Source: Alphaproteobacteria bacterium (GTDB taxonomy: Bacteria > Pseudomonadota > Alphaproteobacteria > Paracaedibacterales > VGCI01). Taken from it: a DNA stretch of 64,000 nucleotides. Under the pieces are notes generated by a model that saw only the letters and a program-made list of their open reading frames with translations, did not search any database and was not told the origin of the DNA. The translations under genes were made by a program, and so were the position numbers. Of the stretch, positions 57,762 through 64,000 are shown piece by piece. Where the stretch lies: positions 55,348 to 119,347 of the forward strand of contig VGCI01000007.1 of assembly GCA_016870095.1 (NCBI GenBank). Reading direction: 5' to 3'. How positions within the stretch are numbered: position 1 is the first letter of the stretch; each line of letters opens with the position of its first letter.

Positions 57762-60232
57762 GGGCTTTATCGATGGAAGTTGAAGCTCAAGGTCCCAAAG
57801 GTTTTCGTAAAAGTCAGTGGGAATATGCTCAAGAGTTCATCGGTGCTATGGCTCAGAAGGGTATCTATTTTCATGATGAACTTATCGCCGATGGCATAAT
57901 CCATCGTTTTGCCTCAGAAGAAAGAGGGGACAAAGACTGCTGGTATGTTTTTCATGGATTAGCTGGGGCTTTTGGAGATTGGCGTAGAGACATTCATGAA
58001 AAGTGGAGCGTAGAAAGAGGAAGTTTGTCTTATGAAGAAAAGGAGAATCTCAAGCACCAAATTGAAATTGCGAAAAGGAAATTTGCTGATGAAATTCAGC
58101 AAAGACACCATGGCAGCAGCTTATCAGCTTTGAGTCAATGGAATGGCTCTTCTGTGGTTGTGGATTCACCCTATTTGCGTCACAAAAAAGTTGAGGCCTT
58201 TGGCATACGCTCATCCCATGATTCTTTGGTCATCCCCATAAAAGATATGGCAGGAAAATTATGGAGCCTTCAGTGGATCGCTCCCGATGGCACAAAACGC
58301 TTTTTGAAGGGAGGGCGTAAAAAGGGGTGTTTCCATCATATTGGCATATTTGAGCACGGTAAGCCGATTTACGTTACAGAAGGTTATGCAACAGGCGCGA
58401 GTGTCTATATGGCGACCCATCAAGCAACGGTCATTGCTTTTGATGCGGGGAATCTTGATGCCGTTATTGAGGAATTCAAGAGAGTTCATCCTATGAGCTC
58501 AATCATTATGGTGGGGGATGATGATGTTTGGAAAGAAGTGAACATTGGGCGAGAAAAAGCGGAACAGGCTGCCCTTAAACACGGGTGTATTGTTGTCTTT
58601 CCTCAGTTTAGAAGAATGACGAGCAAACCTACTGACTTTAATGACCTACATGTTTTAGAGGGCTTAGAAGAAGTCAAAGCTCAACTTGAACGTGCACAAA
58701 TGACTAAGGAAAGCGAGCCTGACCCTTTGCCCAATACCAGCACCCTTCTACCTGTTCTCCCCTTTACGTTAGACATGATGCCTGAATCTCTTCAGCCCTG
58801 GATAAAGGATGTTGCTTATCGGCGTCAATGCCCCATTGATTTTGTGGCAATTCCCACCATTTTGATGCTGTCGAGTTTGATTGGCGCGAGATGTAGTGTC
58901 AAACCTCACGAGAAGGATGATTGGACGGTCGTGCCCAACCTTTGGGGCGGAATTTTAGGTGATCCGGGGACATTAAAAACGCCTGTCTGTGGGGAGGTTC
59001 TGTTTCCTCTTGGGTATTTAGAATCAAAGGCGACCGAAGATTACAATGACAAAAAGATTAAGTATGAAGCTGAGAAAACAGCTTTTCTAGAAGGTAAGGG
59101 GTGCTCAGAGCGAAAATTAAAAGATATTGTGGACCAAAAAGACGGAGCCTTAAATAAGCAAGAAGACCTTGCTTTTGTGACAGATGAATTAGCTGCCCAT
59201 CTCAAAAACAGCCCTACTGAACCCGCTTACAAGCGTTACAAAGTTAGTGATACGACCGTTGAGAAAATGCAGGAAATTCTTTCGAAAAATTCCCGTGGAG
59301 TTCTGGTGTTTCGTGACGAGCTTATGGGTTTCTTGGAGAGTTGGGAGAAGAAAGGCCATGAATCCGATCGATGTTTTTATCTCGAAGCTTGGAATGGCGA
59401 CAAACCCTATACCATTGATCGCATTGGGAGAGGCATGGTTCATGCGGAAAATATTTGTGTATCGATTCTGGGAACAACACAACCGGATAAAATCTCGACC
59501 TATCTGAATAAAGCGATCAAAAAGCTCGATAATGACGGGCTGCTTCAACGGTTTCAGTTGCTCGTTTATCCCGATAAAAAAGCATGGAAACTTGTCGACG
59601 AGTATCCAGACCTTGTTGCAAAAAGCCGAGTGTTTGAGATTTGTAAAACCATCGATGCCATGACATTTACGGACTATGGCGCACAAGCCCCTGAGCCTCT
59701 ATATGAAGGACAATATACCATTCCCTACTTTCGACTCTCCCCAGAAGCGCAAATCCCATTTCATGAGTGGCTCAAAACTCTTCAAGAAAAACTCGATGGT
59801 AACGATCATCCGATTATTCTTCAACATTTATCAAAGTTCAGAAGCCTCATGCCCTCCTTGGCGCTCATCTTTCACGTGGTTGATAATGCAGATGGGAAAA
59901 GGGAACGAGAGATAACATTGTCCTCAATTCAAAAGGCAGCGGCATGGTGCGCATATTTAGAGTCTCACGCCCGACGCATTTACGGGATGGTTTTGGATAC
60001 AACTTTTGAAGCGGCACCAACGCTATCCAAAGCCGAAGAGTTACTGGCGTGGATGCGCAAACAATCCAGCCGTTCTGATCAACCCTTAAAACGGCGGTTT
60101 ATCTTGAGATACTCCAAATTCAGAAGCTCCAAAGACCTTGATCTGCTTCTGGGTGATTTGGTGCAGATGGGGTATGTCCAGGAGGGGCCTGAGGAGAGGT
60201 TTAGGGTGGTTGGTGCGGAAAGTAATATTTGA
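57758..60232 (+). CDS. Toprim/DUF3987 primase-helicase of an integrated element
   Basis: The 824-residue protein joins an N-terminal zinc-free primase-like part with a Toprim domain (about 200-310) and a DUF3987 helicase-like half. Toprim signatures are TEGYATG (about 207-213, catalytic Glu) and GDDD (about 253-256). The helicase half starts near SLQPWIKDVAYRRQCP and has a P-loop GDPGTLKTP (401-409) as in DUF3987. A winged-helix-like C-terminus follows. Such proteins copy plasmids, phages and satellite islands. Codon and base use are visibly richer in G and C than in the neighbours, fitting horizontal origin. It is coupled to the AlpA-like gene. Confidence 0.85.
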   Translation: MRALSMEVEAQGPKGFRKSQWEYAQEFIGAMAQKGIYFHDELIADGIIHRFASEERGDKDCWYVFHGLAGAFGDWRRDIHEKWSVERGSLSYEEKENLKHQIEIAKRKFADEIQQRHHGSSLSALSQWNGSSVVVDSPYLRHKKVEAFGIRSSHDSLVIPIKDMAGKLWSLQWIAPDGTKRFLKGGRKKGCFHHIGIFEHGKPIYVTEGYATGASVYMATHQATVIAFDAGNLDAVIEEFKRVHPMSSIIMVGDDDVWKEVNIGREKAEQAALKHGCIVVFPQFRRMTSKPTDFNDLHVLEGLEEVKAQLERAQMTKESEPDPLPNTSTLLPVLPFTLDMMPESLQPWIKDVAYRRQCPIDFVAIPTILMLSSLIGARCSVKPHEKDDWTVVPNLWGGILGDPGTLKTPVCGEVLFPLGYLESKATEDYNDKKIKYEAEKTAFLEGKGCSERKLKDIVDQKDGALNKQEDLAFVTDELAAHLKNSPTEPAYKRYKVSDTTVEKMQEILSKNSRGVLVFRDELMGFLESWEKKGHESDRCFYLEAWNGDKPYTIDRIGRGMVHAENICVSILGTTQPDKISTYLNKAIKKLDNDGLLQRFQLLVYPDKKAWKLVDEYPDLVAKSRVFEICKTIDAMTFTDYGAQAPEPLYEGQYTIPYFRLSPEAQIPFHEWLKTLQEKLDGNDHPIILQHLSKFRSLMPSLALIFHVVDNADGKREREITLSSIQKAAAWCAYLESHARRIYGMVLDTTFEAAPTLSKAEELLAWMRKQSSRSDQPLKRRFILRYSKFRSSKDLDLLLGDLVQMGYVQEGPEERFRVVGAESNI

Positions 60233-60352
60233 ATAATAGTCAAAATAATGAGAGTAAATGGCTAGAATTCCTTGCCTATCTTCTTAAACATTTTTCTATT
60301 CTTAGTTGAATATTAATAATTTTCACGGATAATGAAATGATATAAATTATTT

Positions 60353-60673
60353 GTGGGTATAAGCAAAGTGCAAGAAACAATTGATAAGCTCAAATTTGCA
60401 ATACAAGAACGTAGAGAAGTTACTTTTTTGTATAAAGATAAATGTAGAGTTGTTCAACCTTGTGCTTGTGGATTATACGTTAGCAATCAAATTGCGGCAT
60501 TAGAAGGTTATCAAGTTGGAGGCGAGAGTGAATCCGGTAAGATACCCGGATTTAAAAGTTTTACAGTTAGCGATATAAAAAATCTTATTATAACTGACAA
60601 TATCTTTTCAACAAATCCTCCAGGATACAACCCAAATAGTGGAAAATTTAATCCGGTCTATGCAAGGCTTTGA
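60353..60673 (+). CDS. Small WYL-domain-like protein
   Basis: The 106-residue protein resembles a lone WYL domain: IQERREVTFLYKDKCRVVQP, then LEGYQVGG and FKSFTVSDIKNLIIT. WYL domains sense nucleotides or other ligands in regulators and defence proteins. The start is GTG with no evident ribosome binding site, about 120 bases after the primase gene. It lacks an HTH and could be a fragment of a larger regulator. Confidence 0.55.
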   Translation: MGISKVQETIDKLKFAIQERREVTFLYKDKCRVVQPCACGLYVSNQIAALEGYQVGGESESGKIPGFKSFTVSDIKNLIITDNIFSTNPPGYNPNSGKFNPVYARL

Positions 60674-60736
60674 AATAAAACTCATCAATCATTATCCGCA
60701 ATAAATGGTAGTGATTGATGCATCAAATAGTTTGGG

Positions 60737-62029
60737 TTAGTTTTCTTTAGTACTGTCTTCTTTTCTATTATCCTCTATCATTGGTATGTTCAGTCCCTCA
60801 ATTTCCTGAAGTGTCTTCCCCGCAATCCCTTGTAAATCACCATACATTCCAGCTGTAGCGTCTATAACACCTCGAATCTGCTCTTCTCTCTTTGCCCAAA
60901 GACGTGTCATGGTTTTTCGTTCTCTGTCTAAATCATCTTGCATGTCTGAAAATTTTTCAACAATAGCCTCTACTCTGTGGCGGAATCGTGGGCCAGTCAA
61001 ATATTGATAAACTAGTTCAGTCTTAGTTTGTTGACCTTCTCCAGCTTGGCGAGCTGAAGCAAGTTCAATTAAAGAATGACGAAGTGTCATCGCTAATGGA
61101 ATTGCGTACTTAGGTTTGGCGATCCAAACGCCATCAACTAAACCAAAAGATTCAAATTCCTTTGGAAGAACTTGTGAAATGATCAATGCTATTTCAGCTT
61201 TTGCAGATCGTTGATCATCTCTCAGTTTTACTAACCAAGCATCACTCCAGTTCTTTGTGCGTTTGGATTCCCAAAGTATGGTCCCGCACATTTGTCCCAA
61301 CGACCCAAAAACTTGATGTATCACGTCTCCCCCAAATTCGCCTTTGGGAACTGGCTGTATAATGTCTTGAGGAAAAGATGAGCGAAGATTATCCTCTAGC
61401 TCTAGTTCTTGAACTTCTCCTTGCAACTGTTGAGATCCTTGTTCAGCACGTTGCTTTAATTCCTCGATTTGGCGTTGCATAGCGGCCATTTGTGTTTGAG
61501 ATTCTAATATCTTCAGCTTATGTACTTCGCTTACCTCTTTGGTTGTTTGCTCACGAACGAGTGTAAGAGAATCTTGCACTTTCTTCTCAATGGTCAAATC
61601 CATCTCTCTTTTTGCATCATCGAGCTCACGTTGTTTGCGAATAAGTTCCGCTTGAGCTTTTTGAGCTTCGCCCAGTTTAATATCGCGTTCTTTAAGAACT
61701 TCTTGAAGTTCACTAAGCGCAGTGGCTTTTTGCTCTAATTCAAGTGAAAGGGCAAACCTAGCTTTCCTTGCTTCTTCGGCAATAATTTTTTCCCGCTCTT
61801 CTTTTAGTTTGATTTCAACTTGTTCATGGAGAGAATTTTGAGCCTTAACTAAAGTCTCTTGTCGAACTCGTATTTCTTCTTCACGTTTGCTGACCTCAAC
61901 TTCTTTTTGAGAGATCTTCTGCTCGTATTGAAGGCGTGTTGATTCGAGAAGTGGCGCTGCTAGGGATTCTGTAAGCTTGATTTCTGTTTTGCAAGCAGGG
62001 CAGGTAATTGTAGGTTCGGTCATAGGCAT
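60737..62029 (-). CDS. DUF2130 coiled-coil protein with possible nuclease domain
   Basis: The 430-residue protein has an N-terminal CPAC (Cys10, Cys13) that may bind zinc, a long coiled coil (about 40-205), and a DUF2130 domain at about 215-400. The segment GTILWESKRTKNWSDAWLVKL contains an ESK that fits the ExK of PD-(D/E)XK nucleases, preceded by an Asp in GGDVIHQV. The family is widespread and often found on islands, but its role is unknown; RmuC-like activity is a guess. It is transcribed alone. Confidence 0.75.
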   Translation of the reverse strand: MPMTEPTITCPACKTEIKLTESLAAPLLESTRLQYEQKISQKEVEVSKREEEIRVRQETLVKAQNSLHEQVEIKLKEEREKIIAEEARKARFALSLELEQKATALSELQEVLKERDIKLGEAQKAQAELIRKQRELDDAKREMDLTIEKKVQDSLTLVREQTTKEVSEVHKLKILESQTQMAAMQRQIEELKQRAEQGSQQLQGEVQELELEDNLRSSFPQDIIQPVPKGEFGGDVIHQVFGSLGQMCGTILWESKRTKNWSDAWLVKLRDDQRSAKAEIALIISQVLPKEFESFGLVDGVWIAKPKYAIPLAMTLRHSLIELASARQAGEGQQTKTELVYQYLTGPRFRHRVEAIVEKFSDMQDDLDRERKTMTRLWAKREEQIRGVIDATAGMYGDLQGIAGKTLQEIEGLNIPMIEDNRKEDSTKEN

Positions 62030-62118
62030 ATTCCCTTCTATAATTAGAAAAATCTTAAAGGTTATTCAATGGACAGGCAATCTTTTATCAGTTTTCTGGC
62101 AATTTGAAGGTTTATAAG

Positions 62119-62140
62119 CTAGGGGGTAAATCCCCCCTAG
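62119..62140. terminator. GC-rich hairpin upstream of DUF2130 gene
   Basis: CTAGGGGG and CCCCCTAG form an 8-base stem with a 6-base loop about 90 bases before the DUF2130 start. There is no T tract, so it may be regulatory instead. Confidence 0.4.
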
Positions 62141-62240
62141 AACCCCCGTTCTAATTTTTCAAATTTATGAATATTAAGAAGTCAGTTTTCTGACCTTTTC
62201 AATCTATCATTTCGAAAGCCTGAGAAATGCGCGCTTACAC

Positions 62241-62276
62241 GTTGCATTTTGCAACATCGCTTTGTCGCAAGCGACA
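62241..62276. repeat. Two adjacent palindromes
   Basis: GTTGCA-TTT-TGCAAC (62241-62255) is followed after seven bases by TGTCGC-AA-GCGACA (62263-62276). The second shares GCGACA with the motif cluster at 56346-56458 at the other end of the island. Confidence 0.5.
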
Positions 62277-62303
62277 TATCTTAAAAAGTGGCTAATTTTG
62301 GTT

Positions 62304-62507
62304 TTAAAAATCAATAAATTTGATGAATAAATTAGGCCTTTGAAGGGGGACAAATTGATGGTCTGTCCTAAAGAGGTTTTTGCGCTTAGAGGGTAAATGA
62401 GAGTGAAATACAAAACTATGTTTGTCACCATCCTCAAAAACCCCCTTTAAAGCGTCGTATACTGGCTTTAAATCGCAAAACCACCCCCTTTCTATGAAAT
62501 CTGTCAT
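62304..62507 (-). CDS. Doubtful small ORF, 67 aa
   Basis: The ORF begins MTDFIERGWFCDLKPVYDAL and has no homology I can name and no ribosome binding site. It fills part of an otherwise empty gap. It may be a remnant or chance. Confidence 0.2.
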   Translation of the reverse strand: MTDFIERGWFCDLKPVYDALKGVFEDGDKHSFVFHSHLPSKRKNLFRTDHQFVPLQRPNLFIKFIDF

Positions 62508-62585
62508 AAGGGCATTAAGCGACTGTGCATGGTGAATTAAGAAGGCACTCTGAAATGAAACTTAACCATAATATATCAAAAATAT

Positions 62586-63470
62586 TTAAGTTCGGACTTT
62601 TAGAAGAACCTCATGAGATAAGTTCTGCAAAGCAGGGACTAAATGTGGGTGGTCGTTGTGTAATTCGTTCATGCGCAATAGTTCACAGCAAATGAAGAGG
62701 AGAGATTTGTAAGCATCTTGTGTGCTAAGGTCTTCGGCAAAAGCTTCTTTGATTTTTTGAGAAACAGAAGGATTGTTGAGAGAAAAACAATAAAGAAATC
62801 CAATCTCTAGGCCTTGAGGTGCTGTGCCCCATTTATCCCAATCGAGTATGTACGGAGTCTTTTGAGTTAGATTTGCCCAATGTAGGTCTCCATGCACCGT
62901 TTCCCAATGGTCAATCGTGGAGTTGATATCTGTTCCAAAACGTTCGTGTATCCGCCGCGTAATCAAATCTTGCTTGACACTGACTTTTTTTGTTGGATAA
63001 ACAGAAAGAAAGCCAAGAGTTTTCTTTAAGCTTGATAGCCATTCATCCGTTAAGAAATGATGTTCTGCGATCCATGGATTGGTCGAGCAGATAGGCTCCT
63101 TGATATAAGAAATTAAAAGGGTAGAAAAGGTTACCTGTTCCTTTCGCCAGTGTTCAATAGAACCCAAGTAAGCAGGTTTTGGTATTCTTGAATCTAAACT
63201 TTGAGCATCTTTCCAACCTTGCCAAGGAGCATAATCGGCGGGGGTTTGAGAATGAGCTAGAGCTTTTAATTTTAGCCATACTTCTTTTCCATCTTCATTC
63301 TTACATAGCTGGCCTCCACTACCAGCAATATCATTGTTCCATCCAAAAGCCATATTCCCAATGAGTTTTAACTTGAGCCGATGGGCCGCTTCGACCATTT
63401 CTTTTTCTAAAATGGCTCTAGAAACATGTACCGTTTGTGAAAAATGTAGGCTGTTGTCTGGATATGACAT
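62586..63470 (-). CDS. APH-type phosphotransferase / kinase-like protein
   Basis: The 294-residue protein has the Brenner motif ETVHGDLHWANLTQ and ILDWDKWG downstream, the catalytic and metal-binding loops of the aminoglycoside phosphotransferase/choline kinase fold. The N-lobe is weakly conserved, though KEVWLKLKAL may hold the ATP-binding Lys. Such proteins phosphorylate small molecules; no antibiotic specificity can be inferred. It sits at the right end of the island genes. Confidence 0.75.
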   Translation of the reverse strand: MSYPDNSLHFSQTVHVSRAILEKEMVEAAHRLKLKLIGNMAFGWNNDIAGSGGQLCKNEDGKEVWLKLKALAHSQTPADYAPWQGWKDAQSLDSRIPKPAYLGSIEHWRKEQVTFSTLLISYIKEPICSTNPWIAEHHFLTDEWLSSLKKTLGFLSVYPTKKVSVKQDLITRRIHERFGTDINSTIDHWETVHGDLHWANLTQKTPYILDWDKWGTAPQGLEIGFLYCFSLNNPSVSQKIKEAFAEDLSTQDAYKSLLFICCELLRMNELHNDHPHLVPALQNLSHEVLLKVRT

Positions 63471-63831
63471 GTTTTTAATCCGTAAGGTTAAGGCTACGGG
63501 CGATTTATAGAGTTTATGATAATTTACCCAATAGAGGAAATCTGAATTTTATAAGCGACTTTCCTTGGTGATGGTAAGACTCCTTGTTCAGCCGTGGCCA
63601 ACAAGTCACACGGGAGGAAAAAGTTTCTCATTTCAAGGTGTTAATGAGGTTTTTGCTTGAATTATATTTCTCACCCCTTTACCTTGAAGATAGGTTTGAG
63701 ATGAGTATGCCGACCCGGCAAAATATCTGAACCTTCTCGACGCGGCAGTGCCAAAGCCGAGAGTAAGCGTGGTATCAAAGTGCGACTAACACGATGACAC
63801 CACTAACCACAACTAACGAACGAGGTTAATT
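63471..63831. other. Noncoding region, partly GC-richer, before a short ORF
   Basis: The first 180 bases are ordinary. From about 63700 to 63810 the DNA is richer in G and C, with possible short stems (GCCG..CGGC; TTCTCG/CGAGAG), which might be an RNA leader. No gene is evident. Confidence 0.35.
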
Positions 63832-63906
63832 ATGGCTAAAGACATCTTAGCTCATACTGAGCGCATTTTCCAACATGGCGATTGCACTGAACTCTTCTCA
63901 GCTTAG
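63832..63906 (+). pseudogene. Possible 5' remnant of a DNA methyltransferase
   Basis: A GAGG site about seven bases upstream introduces a 24-codon ORF containing RIFQHGDCTELFSA before a TAG. The GDCTEL segment resembles the start of N4/N6 DNA methyltransferases, where the S-adenosylmethionine-binding part reads .GD....L and DPPY follows. Here no catalytic motif follows in any frame I can see. A truncated gene is more likely than a functional peptide. Confidence 0.35.
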
Positions 63907-64000
63907 TTTCTAAATCTATAGCCTCTTGTATTCCCTCAGTTTTTGTAAATTAATTTGATTTTCTGGCTTTTAAGAGCTCTTTCTTCCCATTTTTTTGTTT

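Larger units (their letters stand above)
62030..62585. other. Noncoding region with several palindromes
   Basis: This 556-base gap lies upstream of the DUF2130 gene and downstream of the kinase gene. It holds a hairpin CTAGGGGG/CCCCCTAG (62119-62140) and the tandem palindromes at 62241-62276. A 67-codon ORF runs on the minus strand (62507-62304) but has no ribosome binding site. Confidence 0.45.

Noticed and set aside
1..64000. CRISPR arrays, insertion sequences and rRNA genes
   Set aside because: I saw no regularly spaced repeats, no transposase and no rRNA sequence in the window.

Overview
The window looks like the chromosome of an alphaproteobacterium, most likely a host-associated member of the Holosporales/Paracaedibacter type; this placement is inferred from gene content and was not tested by phylogeny. 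Clues are a DUF2497/PopZ-type polar organiser at the left edge, the tatA-tatB-tatC-serS-surE-nlpD-yajC-secD-secF run, the Smr-mltA-Tim44 group facing secB, a family-4 uracil-DNA glycosylase, an ETF-ubiquinone oxidoreductase, a large HTH/NB-ARC/TPR protein, part of a type VI secretion system, and many small secreted proteins of unknown function. DNA is moderately AT-rich, with very AT-rich stretches around 18.3-20.4 kb and 27.9-28.2 kb.

Layout. 1-6 kb: popZ (5' end cut by the window), a tiny secreted protein, a 1103-residue HTH/NB-ARC/TPR protein and an unknown membrane protein. 6-16.7 kb: protein export and envelope genes, nearly all on the minus strand, then secB on plus. 16.7-21 kb: an accessory patch with a predicted secreted DEDDh exonuclease with a basic tail, an LHH-type nuclease with a signal peptide, and a convergent SUKH (SMI1/KNR4) protein that is its likely immunity partner. 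21-25.3 kb: an RND efflux pump and its adaptor. 25.6-28.9 kb: a lipoprotein-like gene, a secreted protein with amidoligase-like motifs and a Cys-rich secreted protein. 29-41.5 kb: housekeeping genes (hslVU, HIT, hppA, yebC-ruvC, amino-acid dehydrogenase, marC family, rodA-truB-rpsO-pnp). 41.8-46 kb: tssB-tssC-hcp-hcp-tssE, the sheath, tube and baseplate-wedge part of a type VI secretion system without the rest. 46-56 kb: glyA-nrdR, UDG, ETF-QO, ispE, an exported GH24 lysozyme, rnpB, asparaginase, an A24 peptidase, a YbhN-like membrane protein and an RMD1/DUF155 protein. 56-64 kb: tRNA-Lys(UUU) followed by island-type genes (AlpA-like HTH, Toprim/DUF3987 primase-helicase, WYL-like, DUF2130, an APH-type kinase, and what may be the start of a broken DNA methyltransferase).

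How it fits together. The Sec accessory genes (secB, yajC, secD, secF) and Tat genes give export capacity, and nlpD, mltA, rodA and the exported lysozyme act on or control peptidoglycan. The accessory patches appear to supply the secretome: two predicted nucleases, a putative immunity protein, an amidoligase-like protein and type VI tube proteins. The most interesting candidates are the LHH/SUKH pair in which both partners carry signal peptides, the exported DnaQ-fold exonuclease, the HTH/NB-ARC/TPR protein with a hydrophobic segment between its DNA-binding and ATPase parts, and a repeated ATGCGACA motif at the tRNA-Lys island.
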